Source: Chlorops oryzae (lineage: Eukaryota; Arthropoda; Insecta; Diptera; Chloropidae). From it: a DNA stretch of 64,000 bases. How positions within the stretch are numbered: the first letter of the stretch is position 1; each line of letters starts with the position of its first letter. The position numbers were made by a program, and so were the translations under genes. Location: positions 24,903,796-24,967,795 of the forward strand of contig CM035808.1 of the NCBI GenBank assembly GCA_020466095.1. Direction: 5' to 3'. Shown here one piece after another: positions 12,226-23,874 of the stretch. The notes beneath the pieces are model-generated. The model had not been told where the DNA came from, did no database searches, and saw only the letters and a list, made by a program, of their open reading frames with translations.

Positions 12226-13660
12226 TTCTTCTCTCTCTCTCTATCTCTCGCTTACGGCTTCCAATGAGGAACTTGCCTCACTCGTTAGAATAGTTTCAAT
12301 ATTGAGAAAATCGAAAAGAAAACACATTTTTTGCAGGAAAATTGAAGAAAAAAGTTTTAAATTTAAAATTTGGTGCATACCCTAGTTTCTGTGCCATGAT
12401 TCTGAGCATTTGAATTTATCTCGTAAAACAGGACTATCTTCAGAACGGTTTTCTTCTTTTTTTATTTTAGCATAAAAATGTCACAGCATACCTGAAGGCG
12501 CTCAGGATATCCCTTAGGATTTTCTTAACTGTCTCACTGCCATATTTCACACATTGCTCCATTTGAGATCCATGCAAGTCCCTTAAACTGTCTCAAAAAA
12601 AAAAAAAGGAAATCTAGAACGAAACTTCTGACTCATTTACGCCCTCAAGTAGTGCGGACTGCAAAGAAATTAATGGGATTTCTTCATTTAAGGTTTTTAA
12701 TTTCTCAAAGTAAAGCACAAAATGTAATTAAAAAGTAAATAAAAAATTAAAAGTGGTCCAGCGATAAAATTCAAGCTGCTTCGTTGCGATTTTCCCTGCA
12801 TCCCTCTAAAAGTCTAAAAATAACAAACAAACAAAAAACCAAAAAAAAAAAAAAAACAAATGCAATCAATAAAAAGCGTAGCGTGAACCATCAATGAATA
12901 GCTTAATTTCAAAAAGAAAAACTAAAGCTAAAAGTTTTTCCTTTTATTCGGTCATTTGGAGTGGCAGCCATTTTTTATTACTTTCATTTTTATTTATTCA
13001 TTTTTTTTTCTTCTGTTTTTGGAAAATATTCTCCCCAAGGCAAGTGAGCTTACCGAAACTTTTACATTTGATGATTTACGACTGATAGCAATATTCACAG
13101 TCGAGTTGCATGTTTGCTCTTAGCATCGTCTTCAATCCCATACGAGTTTTGGGGGAGAAGCAAAAAAAAAAAAAACAGAAAGAAAGGTTTCATTTCTACT
13201 TCAATTGACATTGAATTTCCGAAATATACGCTTGACTTGGGATGATAAAAGTTAAGCATAAAATTGTATAAATTTGGATTGTAGCTTCGGTCCAAAATCT
13301 TCTCGCTTTTAAAGGGTCATGATAGCTTTTGACTTTGCAGCTGAAAGTTTTCTCTTTTTTTTCACGTCAAAATGAAAACGTATCGAATTTACATAAATTT
13401 ATATAAATTTGCAAAGTTTAAAAACCTAAAGCGGGGCATTTTTGGGCCGTTTTTGTTTAAACTAGCATTGAATCAGTTGCTTGCTGTTTCTTGTTTTCTC
13501 CAAAAATTTTCCATTTTAAGCTTATGAAATAGACTTCGTAGAAAAACACTTTCAAAACTTACATTAAAATGAAAAAAAAAATTTCAACGGCTTAACCCGC
13601 TTTAAACTCACATCTGAAAAGTTTTACAGGGCAGACAAAAAGTTGTTTGAATTAATATCT
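10661..13660. other. gene-free AT-rich DNA
   Basis: No gene is recognisable. The stretch holds a (CT)n microsatellite at 12186-12248 and several A runs, for example near 12597 and 12840. It is inferred to be part of the large receptor intron. Confidence 0.55.
12186..12248 (+). repeat. (CT)n microsatellite
   Basis: About 60 bp of CT dinucleotides with two TTCTT interruptions. It produces a Ser/Leu-rich open frame that is not a gene. Confidence 0.95.
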
Positions 13661-13752
13661 TCATCTTAGGAAGGAAACCTAAAATATAGTTGGTTAATTT
13701 TTCACTATTTTATAAATGAACCAACTATATTTTGGGTGCCTTCCTAAGATGA
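13661..13752. repeat. near-perfect short hairpin (pre-miRNA-like or fold-back MITE)
   Basis: The left arm (13661-13699) and right arm (13714-13752) pair almost throughout. TCATCTTAGGAAGG pairs fully, a 5- to 6-base internal mismatch follows, then AAAATATAGTTGGTT pairs fully, and one mismatch precedes the loop of about 14 nt. Total size (~92 nt), arm length and small loop resemble a microRNA precursor. A tiny fold-back transposon is equally possible. I recognise no known microRNA seed. Confidence 0.75.
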
Positions 13753-16345
13753 AAATGTAGTAACGGAGTAACGGTTTATTTGATATTTGGCAAAGCCTTT
13801 TATTTTTGCCAAAAAAAAAAAAATATTTGGCCCAGTTTAACTGTTATTGTTTGACTGAAAAAATAAAAGTTAATATTTTACAGTAATTTTTTTTCAAATA
13901 AAATACAAGTCAAAAAATAACATTTTTTTGTAACTTTTACTATAAAAGTCATAACTGGTTCGGTCCCTGATTTTTTCTGCATAAGAAAAAATTTCTTCAT
14001 AGATTTTTTCATGTTTGGAAGCAGTTTTACTGCAGGAAGACCATCCAGTTGATATCTAGATTGATTGATTCGACATTTAATTAAAAAAACATATTAATTT
14101 ATAAAGAAAAAATCAGTTTTATATGCTTCGAAAGCGACTAGATGTTTGTCAGAGAAATACAAAATTTTGTTTTGTGGCGATTGTCTAATTTGTGTATGTG
14201 CGTGCGAATCGTTGATAGTCAATTTCTTCCTTTCCATTCACTCCACCAACGTACCTGCTTTGGCAAGTGTTTTAAGCCATGTTCTCCTGCTCCTCTTATC
14301 ACCCTTTTACTCCAAATAATATTCACATTTAATCTTTTTTGGTTCGCTTTCCTGTTCAGATAGTTACAAGCTTGTCATCTTAACCCATTTACGTCCGATT
14401 GTACGATTTTTCGAACAAAAACAATGTAAATTTGTTGTTGTATGTTCAAAATGGATTAAATATATCAAGCTGTGTGCTGTTATTATCAGAAGCTAGAAAA
14501 TTTGAATGTACTTAAGATGTTTTAAAATTGAAAGCCTTAACGCTTTCCAAAGACGCTTTTGAGTCACAGTGGATCGTGCCTAAAGTGATTTAAGCTCGAA
14601 TATTTTCGAATATTCATTGAAATTCTTCTTGAATGAAAAATTCTCAATCTAAAGTTGGATTTTGTAATGGCTAATATCAAAGCCACCCCACCCATCCCAA
14701 ACACTGATCAATGTTCAACAACAAACCGATAAATTTGTATCTACGCTTTTATTTTCATTACTTTTCCGTGAGAATTCTCTTTATACCAAATTTTCCTTTA
14801 TATATTTTCGATTGTAAGAAGTTTCGGAAAAAAAGAGAAACTTTTTCGAATTTTTTTTTCCGTCAAAATAATAACTTTAAAAAAATTTCACCGCATTAAG
14901 CTTTCTTAATGCATGTTTTCAATTTGTTTTTCTTTTTGAAGAAATGGTAAAAAAGTTTATTGGCTTTTTTCGAACTTTTATAAAAAAAAACATCGACTGC
15001 TCTTGGGAGTGAGGAGAGTATAAATAATTTATTTAAAAGCTATGATTAAGTAATAAATTTTCTAAAAACGACAAAAACAAAAAAAAAACAACATTTTCAA
15101 AATTGTGGAAAATTGTAAATATTTCAATAAAAAAGAATCAATTTCGAGCTGTGTGCTCCTTTTGAAGCCGACGAAGAAGAGACACTCTTGTAAGGAATTC
15201 GCATTTCGTGTATTTTCATTTAAAAATGTCTTCGTGTTTTTGTCTTTCCGTTCCAGAAAGTTACCCCTTTTCGATCATAATTCTTCGTATATTAATTTTG
15301 TTGTTTTGCCGATAAACACTGCGAACGCTTATGGTGCCAACCGAAGTTGTAAGCACGTTTTACCATGCGACGCATTTTGCTATAAAATATGAGAATGAAA
15401 ACAAATAAAAATGAAAGCTTTTCGCGAAGTAATTTCTAAAATGTTCCATGTGGTTCTACCCAATGCGCCCCATTCATACATAGAAAATTGTTTTTTCTTT
15501 CTTTTTCTCCTCCTTTTCGCTTAACACTCTGGCAATGTATAAATTGAAAGCACAAACAAAACGCCGAGAAAAATATAAAATAAGGGGGGGAAAAAAGCAA
15601 AATGGAGCAGAAAAAGTTTTTGCGATCAAATTCCTAATTTAATTCGATTTACGGCAATCGCTTCTACGATGGAAGTTGTCTGCGTAGACGGAGCTTTCAT
15701 TTTGTTGAAGAATTGTTTATTTTCTTTTCTATAAGGGGCGACTGCGGTTGCTATTTCACTTCATAAATATGGTTTAGTACGTAGAAAAAACGTTAAAAAA
15801 AAAGAAAAACCAGAGAAAAAAGCAGAAAAGAGAGCAATTAAAGACGGAAACTTTTCTTTGCAGAGCGTCTGATTATTTCATATTGCTTTTCCTAATTTTT
15901 CGCTTTCGTTTTGGGTTATGGTTCTTCTAAAGTTTCCTACTACGGTATTTGAATTAATTAATTTATTTTTTTTTCATTTTTTTTTTAGAAGAAGAAATGT
16001 ATGTCTTACGTTCGCATCATATTGTCAAGGGCATTTGAGAGAGTATGCAAAAACTTTGAACTCAAGAATCAATTTCACAATTGAAGTGAATTCTTCACCG
16101 CTCGAACATTGTCTCGACGCTTATCATTCGTGGAACGCATAATTGAAAGGGTTGGACAATTCTTTTTCTCCGTACTTCTCCTTCTATGAATACATTTTAC
16201 TAAAACAAAATGAAAAGAGGGTGTACTGTGTAATGATTTCGACTTCAAAGAACAAGAAATCGGGAGGGAGCATCGTATACGTAACGTTTTTACATGGAAA
16301 GTCCAGTTCTAGCTCAACTTAACTAATACGTCCGTTGTACCAGTA
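13753..16345. other. gene-free AT-rich DNA
   Basis: Only short random frames and poly-A/T runs are visible, with no recognisable gene or repeat family. It ends at the left terminus of the mariner copy. Confidence 0.55.
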
Positions 16346-17627
16346 ACAGGTTGGCTGATAAGTACCCGGTCTGACACATAGATGGCGTTGCTAGTATTAA
16401 ATGCATATTATTTTTATATAGTGGCAACCTTCAAATGATTCGTGTCATATTTTGACGTCTGTAAGTCAATTAGTTTGTGAGATACAGCGTCTTTTGTGAA
16501 GCAACTTTTGTTATTGTGAAAGAAATGGGAAAAAAGGAATTTCGTGTTTTGATAAAATACTGTTTTCTGAAGGGAAAAATACAGTGGAAGCAAAAACTTG
16601 GCTTGATAATGAGTTTCCGGACTCTGCCCCAGGAAAATCAACAATAATTGATTGGTATGCAAAATTCAAGCGTGGTGAAATGAGCACGGAGGACGGTGAA
16701 CGCAGTGGACGCCCGAAAGAAGTGGTTACCGACGAAAACATCAAAAAAATTCACAAAATGACCGTAAAATGAAGTTGATCGAGATAGCAGAGGCCTTAAA
16801 GATATCAAAGGAACGTGTTGGTCATATCATTCATCAATATTTGGATATGAAAAAGCTCTGTGCAAAATGGGTGCCGCGCGAGCTCACATTTGACCAAATA
16901 CAACAACGTGTTGATGATTCTGAGCGGTGTTTGCAGCTGTTAACTCGCAATACACCAGAGTTTTTGCGTCGATGTGTGACAATGGATGAAACATGGCTCT
17001 ATCTTTACACTCCTGAGTCCAATCGACAGTCGGCTGAGTGGACAGCGATCGGTGAACCGTCTCCGAAGCGTGGAAAGACTCAAAAGTCCGCTGGCAAAGT
17101 AATGGCCTCTGTTTTTTGGGATGGGCATGGAATAATTTTTATCGATTATCTTTAGAAGGGAAAAACCATCAACAGTGACTATTATATGTCGTTATTGAAG
17201 CGTTTGAAGGTCGAAATCGCGGCAAAACGGCCCCATATGAAGAAGAAAAAAGTGTTGTTCCACCAAGACAACGCACCGTGCCACAAGTCATTGAGATCGA
17301 TGGCAAAAATTCATGAATTAGGCTTCGAATTGCTTCCCCACCCACCGTATTCTCCAGATCTGGCCCCCAGCGACTTTTTCTTGTTCTCAGACCTCAAAAG
17401 GATGCTCGCAGGGAAAAAATGTGGCTGCAATGAAGAGGTGATCGCCGAAACTGAGGCCTATTTTGAGGCAAAACCGAAGGAGTACTACCAAAATAGTATC
17501 AAAAAATTGGAAGGTCGTTATAATCGTTGTATCGCTCTTGAAGGGAACTATGTTGAATAATAAAAACGAATTATGACAAAAAAATGTGTTTTTCTTTGTT
17601 AGACCGGGGACTTATCAGCCAACTTGT
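16346..17627 (+). mobile_element. irritans-type mariner (Himar1-like), full-length inactive copy
   Basis: The element is 1282 bp, bounded by TA on each side (16344-16345 and 17628-17629), as expected for Tc1/mariner insertion. Terminal inverted repeats of about 28-30 bp start with ACAGGTTGGCTGATAAGT on the left and the near match ACAAGTTGGCTGATAAGT on the right, both continuing into CCCGGTCT. These ends and the encoded protein match the Himar1/irritans subfamily as I know it. Both ends survive, so the copy is not truncated, but the transposase frame is broken (see the pseudogene). It sits in the inferred Dop2R intron. Confidence 0.95.
16525..17560 (+). pseudogene. mariner transposase pseudogene (two frameshifts, one stop)
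   Basis: The ATG at 16525 begins MGKKEFRVLIKYCF, the expected N-terminus of a Himar1-like transposase of about 348 residues, which would cut and paste the element in the nucleus. The frame slips at an A run (16575-16579), consistent with one lost A. A second break near 16758 reflects a deletion of about 10 bp before the KLIEIAEALKIS helix-turn-helix. An in-frame TAG replaces a glutamate codon at 17153-17155. The frame then runs to TAA at 17558-17560. The DD34D catalytic residues are still visible: the Asp of TMDETW, of HQDNAPCH and of LAPSDFF. Decay is light, so the insertion looks fairly recent. No functional protein can be made from this copy as it stands. Confidence 0.95.
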
Positions 17628-17629
17628 TA

Positions 17630-20600
17630 TGCCTTGTGAAATGCTTTTGCAGTGAATTCGGCAAATTGTACTATCGAAATTGGTAAAACCAAACTCAGTT
17701 TTTCTTTGAAAAAGAGCATTATATTTGGAATTTTTTTATTTTATTTTATTTTAATTTATTTCATTTTATAGGTACTTATAGCAGTCACAAAAAAAAATCC
17801 GTTTTTTAAGTCTTTTCAAACTGTACGAAAAGTGTCATTAATTATGTCATCGCGGTTAAATATGTGATTGTAATAAGCACATCGCGTTATGTTGAATACC
17901 ACGATAAAAAAAATATAAAAAATAAACCGAAAATACAATTTTTTCAGCTACCCAAATAATTATTTCGATGCATGCTTCCGTTTTTTTTTTTTTTTTTTTG
18001 TGACGTTTAAATGTTTTTGTCATGCTTTTTGCTACAAAAAGTTTGAGGTTTTTTTTCCGTCCATTTTTATTGATTGAGCAGTAAAAAAGTCACTTAGTTC
18101 ACTGGAGCACAGTTCAATTTAAATGTATTCTTTGATGGATCATGCTTCAAAAAGCACTTGTTCTGCCCAACTGCACAATCAATGTGGAACTATACGAAGA
18201 CAAAGCACAATGTCAAAGAACATAAAGCAAAATTTCAGCTAATGATATTCGAGAAACTTTCCTGTCGGATATTTATGTTAAGAAAACTACCAAGCAACCA
18301 AGTTTAAGTTTTATATGACTGTTTGTCATTGAAATGAGTAATCACAATCTTTTGAACTTTAAACCAAGAAGCAAAAGAACAACGAATCGATATGATGACA
18401 ATAATTTGCCCTTATTTTCCTTTTGAAAACTTTAGGTCTTGCATGATTTACATTTTTGAATAAATGTTTCTGTTTTGTCAATGCCATTCCCCTGCCCTAT
18501 GCCCCTCTTTCGAATGCCATCAGTATTACTTTTGAAAATATTTTAGTCTGTGTTTTTTTTTTTTTTTCTCCATTCTGAATAAACTTTGCGGATGATGAAT
18601 ATAATTGCTTTTTCTTGCTGTATTTCCCTTCGTTTCAAAATTAACAAAAGAAAATGAATTCCTCTGCTTTGTTTCCAGTCGACTTATGACGACGATACGA
18701 TGCGCCCACTACGTTCATACTTTTAATAAGAAACTTTTGCGAAGCGAAGACATAGTAGTCATTATCGTGAGATTACATCTCATTATGGAAATTTGAGAAA
18801 TGATGAAATCTTTGAAATTTGACACAAAAAGGCAAATTGCAAATTCCGACCCAAAGTTTGAAAGTCATTTCCGTTACCGCATGGTTTGAAGTTTTGGCAA
18901 ATTGTAAGAATTTCCTAAGGCCCGTTACATGAAGTTGCAGGCAAACGAAATATTTGATAACATATCTCAAAGTTTGTCGAAAAGGAGAAATAGAAAGTTT
19001 AGGAAGTAGAAGAAAGCATAGCACAAAAATTTATCAAACTTTTTAACGTTTTTTTATTTTTTATTTTTTAATTTTTTAAATTGCCACATTTTTCGCTAAT
19101 TTTCCTATTTTCCTTTCGATTAAATTTGAGGAAATTCTTCGTTATAAAACGTTTCTTCATAGATTTGACGTTAAAGCGACCGACATACATTTAAGCGAGA
19201 CGCATTCTTTCACCTCGACTCATTCACGTGCGCATAACACGAGATAACCGAAATCCTTGTAAAATTCATGTCAACATTTAAAAGCGGAAGAAATCTCACA
19301 TGTAGAGGAGCAAAGAGCGAAAACTGCTGGTATTCTGGTCTGTGTTAGCGATTTGAAGATATTTTCGTCAAAAACGAATATGCTCCGAAATATAAAGGCA
19401 CATTCACTTTATTTATGCCCCACTTTTCATCCCAGTGGAATGCTGGCGATAAACCATTTCAAGCGTAGGCGATGCTTTAACTTTTATATTTTACCTCGCA
19501 CAGCTTTCCTAACCTCTGCCGTATCATATCCGATTTTCAATAAACAAACTCCGGCTAAGTATTTGTAGTGTGGGGGAAAAAATAAATAAAAATATATATA
19601 AAAAGAAGGAATCCGCGTAAGGCAGGACGAGAAAAGACAAGGCGGCGATAGCAGAACATGATTAAATGTAGTTGAAGTGTAAAAACTCTGAAATTTATGC
19701 CCCCTGCTATTTCTAAAAAAAAATAAATTCCTTCCAACTGGCAGAAGCCGTTGTACTTTAACTGCAGCAGCTGTTATTTCCAAAAACAAAAAAAAAAAAA
19801 AAAAAAAAAAACGCCATTGATGAGCGCATAAAAAATTGTAAAATGGTTTTTAGGAAATCGAAGTTATGTTGTATTTTATGTATTTGAAGGAAACTGAGTT
19901 TGGAGCTCAAAAACCAGATGTTCTTTTAAGTTGATTGGGAAATGCCTTCTTGGAAGGAAATAGGAAAATAGTATTTTCCAAAGACTCGAACAACTTCACT
20001 TAAGCTCTTTTCAATGTTCATTCTGATATAGAGTAGAACCTTGAGAGTTTCCCAGGAAGAAGATAGGAAAGGGAAACGTTTTTGGAGTCTATTAACGATT
20101 GGCATGGTATGGACTTCTGTCGAATCACTTGAACTTATGATCTGCGTTCAATTTTCCTGGGAAATTGTTCTTTTGCACCTTCAATATAATCTTTAAAGTA
20201 AATCGTAAAAAAGAAAGATAATTGGAATCTTAAATGCTACAGTAGCAAACGAATGGGTTTCTTTTTTAAAAAAAAAAAAAGGTTCGCAATGCGTAGAGAT
20301 ATTTACGCAGGCAACAGATGATCTGCTTCTTAAATTGATTCATAAAATATCTGAATTTACACCAATATATCTCTACATGACTGCACTTTAAGAAAAAGAC
20401 GGAAACTTTGGCTGAAGACAGAAACCGAAAGGCAGATTTTCCATTTCATTCGAGTCTGAATGTTCCAATGATCTTCTTCGGAAAGTCTAACTAAATCAGT
20501 GCAAGTCTAAAGGGTATGATAGTTACGGCCTTCGATTGTGGAGATTTTCATTGGAAATACCCACTTAATATTGTACGCAGAATCTAACATAATTTTGATA

Positions 20601-22975
20601 TACCTTCATATGTAGATACTTCAACTTTCGCTTTTCTCTGAGCATTTTAGCTCATTTAATGCCAATTAATTAAGTTAACTGCCATTTTTCTGTAGCATTT
20701 TGATGATATTTCTCTTGATGCAATATCACTGTTATTCTATTTTCCACAAGAATCTGCATTGTGCACTCATCCAAATAGATTGAGAGAGTTATTTGAGCAG
20801 TTTATAAGATTACGTGAGCTGTTTTTAAATAGCAATTTGCATCATTGAACTTACCAATGAACTTCAAATATTTGTCGTGAATTCATTTCTATTCGAACTT
20901 TCCCCAACAGCATTTGTGATCTTTGGTGCCTTAACTTAGCTTGTTAAAGTTCCTTGATTTCATGTTGTGACACTGAGCCAGCTGCAACTTTTGCTGCATA
21001 CTCTCGCTGGGATAATATCTACTACTCTCCTTGCTATGTCTTTTTTCTTTCTCCGTTTTGTTTTTTTTTTTTTTTACTCGAGAGTGCTTATTTGCTGTCA
21101 TAAAGTTGTGTCAGCCAAGAGGAACGTGCATAATTTATTTGGCAAATGCGACACTCGGAGCAAATTGTCAGTGGTGTTGCCTTTGCTTTTGATGTCACTG
21201 CATCAGCAGCACTAGCAGCAACAGTAATCATGCTGCCAGCAAAGCAGCTTACTAACTAAGCTTTTCGTTTCTCATTAAAAAATATGTACGTGTTTCGTAC
21301 TTTTTTCAACTAACTTTTCGTGTGCTGAGAATACAGCATGAACACATCTTGTTTTTTTTTTTTTTTGGAAAGTAATAAATTCTAAAGTTTTTCGGTAACA
21401 TATGACCATGGTTAGGTACAATAGAATCGTTTCCCCAGCTCTGCCCTTGGTAATAATTTGATGGTACTTACAAAAAAAATGTTTTTCTAAAATGAAGTTT
21501 AGGTTTTCAAACTTCGTCCTTAACCCTTCTTGGGAAAAGTCAAAAACAAAGCCGAATGGCATTCGAAAACCATGATCTTCAAATGTCAATTTTTCCCATG
21601 CGTCAGACAAAAATAAGAGCTTAAAAAATTATGGATTTATTTAATAGTTTTTTTTTTTTTTTAACTATGACCAGTTATAATAAAATAACAAGTCTCGAAC
21701 TTGTTCCACTTCCACTCTTTATTGTAAACATATACATATATGCTTATGAATTTTAAATACGATAAGCCCTCGAACTTTCACTGAAATTTTGAATGGCTGA
21801 GCCAACAGCGAACTGCAATATGTTGCACAGCAGCACATTTGCAAAACAAAAAACAATATTTAAAACAAAAAAAGATGAAGAAGGAAAAGGCGGTTGAAAA
21901 ATGAAAGTTCGCAACAACAATTCACATTGATGCATCACCAGCAGCGTTAGCGTTTACCCGTTTACTAATTTGACTCATGTAGCAGGAGTCTTTCATGGAG
22001 AAAATGGAGGTTAGTTCATGCTAAAAGTTTTGCAATAGAATGTTTGGTAAGCGGTGTTCCATACCTGGTGTGTTGTTGTTTCTACGCTTCGGCTTTTAAG
22101 GCTAAGCGAATTGCTATTTTTCTCTTTACACGATTTAACCCATGCAGGACTGTGCAATATTCTTCAGTTCAATGAAAAAGAGATTGCTTTTATCGATAGC
22201 TTGGGTTGAGAAAATTCATTTTAAAATTTTATATTCTGTGTGTTCTCGTTCAATTCAGTGAACAATGAGAGGTTTATGAGCGGAAAGGATATGTTCCCGA
22301 ACATCGACGAGGGAAAAAAATATTCAAAAAAAGCATACAATTGAAGAAACTTTTTAATCTGAATATTTAAAGCCGATTGTCATCTTTATTTCCTTTCACA
22401 ATAACGATTTGATTTTATGATGAAAACCCACTTTTAGTTTCAGAAGCATGCGTACAAAACGTACATAAAGTAGTTAGCTAAAGCCCCTTAAAGTATGCAT
22501 TAAATATTTCACAAATTAGGTGCAGTTTCTAGATGATCGGAATAACTTCAAAGAGCCTCACTGAATGTGAATAATTCTCAATAAGGCAATGGAAGATAAG
22601 TAGTTGAAATTATTTAGCACATAAAGAGGCTGGTTATCGCTAATTTTTGAAAGCAGATGCAGTTAGAAATTTTAATAGAAATACCTTTCGAACTTTCTGG
22701 CCATTTCTAGAAGTAGAAAAAGTCGCATTTTGGCGATGAACATACATTAAATTTGCTTTAAATCTTTAATTTGCTATATGATTTATTGTTTATATTGTAG
22801 AAATTGAAGAAAAGGAAATTCATTAATTGAAATTTTTCTAAAAAGTTCACCAAAAATCTTCTTTGAAAGGCCCGAGTGGACATCAAAATAAAATCTTATA
22901 ATATACCATTTTTAATGACAACAGTGCGAGCAGCTTAGTCCTGCTCGATTATAGTTGCTGTGCCACTATTTAGCA
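17630..22975. other. gene-free AT-rich DNA
   Basis: No recognisable exon, RNA gene or repeat family. Long T or A runs occur near 17985, 18550, 19786-19811, 20266 and 21066. Candidate frames of 60-110 codons have no family resemblance and lie in low-complexity sequence. Inferred intron of the receptor. Confidence 0.55.
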
Positions 22976-22977
22976 TA

Positions 22978-23872
22978 GGGGAAAGTGGGGTAAATCTGAC
23001 TCGTGTCTAAAGATGACCCCAGCTATATCATGAGAATGCAAAGGCTTCTGACAATTTTTTCCAACCAGTAGGTATAACACATATTATGCTGCTGATTTTT
23101 AAGCAAATTTTTTCAAATTTTTTATTCATAGGTAAAATTAAAAATTTAGAAATTTAAAATTAATATATAAAAATTATAACTTTTTTGTTTTAGAAAAAAA
23201 TCGGTAATTTATCCTGATTAAGATTTTTCTCATAATATTAAGTGGTGTATGATAGTAGTGTAAAGGGGTTTTAAAGGAAAAATAGAAACTTGAGAAAAAA
23301 TATAAGGTTTCTTAGAAAATCGATTTTTATAGAAAGTCAACCGTGTGGAAAAATTTGACCCCCCGATTTTCATACTTAGGGGCTCTCTCCAGTTCTGTCA
23401 GAAATAAAAAACTTCATATAAAAAAACGCTTCAGAAATGAATCAGAAATTTTCTGAAGCGTTTTTTTATATGAAGTTTTTCATTTCTGTTTCATTTCTGA
23501 CAGAACTGGAGAGAGCCCCTAATTCAAAAAAAAAGCTAATTTCCAAAAACTGAATTCTTGAGCGTTATTAATCTATTTTTTTTCGCAAGAATAAACTTCG
23601 GATATTGCTGAATACAATAGGTTATGATTTGGGTACAGCATTTCTCTGGTTCTAAAACAAGGTAATATTTGTAACACCAATTTTCAAACCTTCAAAATTT
23701 AGTATACAGAATGTTTCCAAAAATAATCTTTATTTTGTAGGCTCTTGATGAAAATTTTATATTGCAAAAACAAAAGTAATGATATTCTCTTGCTAATGGC
23801 ATGTTAAGTTTTTATCTTGAGTATTGGCGTTTTGAATTTATAGCTAAATTTCAGAATTCGACCACTTTCCCC
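22978..23872. mobile_element. candidate 895-bp TIR element flanked by TA
   Basis: The ends are GGGGAAAGTGG on the left and its exact complement CCACTTTCCCC on the right, each next to TA (22976-22977 and 23873-23874). A little similarity continues inward (AATCTGA against AATTCTGA). There is no transposase frame, so it would be a non-autonomous Tc1/mariner-type element. A smaller hairpin element is nested inside at 23379-23519. The short TIR makes this less certain than the nested copy. Confidence 0.6.
23379..23519. mobile_element. nested 141-bp fold-back MITE
   Basis: The whole element is one hairpin. The left arm beginning GGGGCTCTCTCCAGTTCTGT pairs with the right arm through ACTTCATAT and CGCTTCAGAAA to a 12-base loop. 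The only large defect is an 11-base insertion in the right arm that looks like a local duplication of ATTTCTG sequence. TA flanks both sides (23377-23378 and 23520-23521), consistent with Tc1/mariner-type mobilisation. Confidence 0.85.
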
Positions 23873-23874
23873 TA

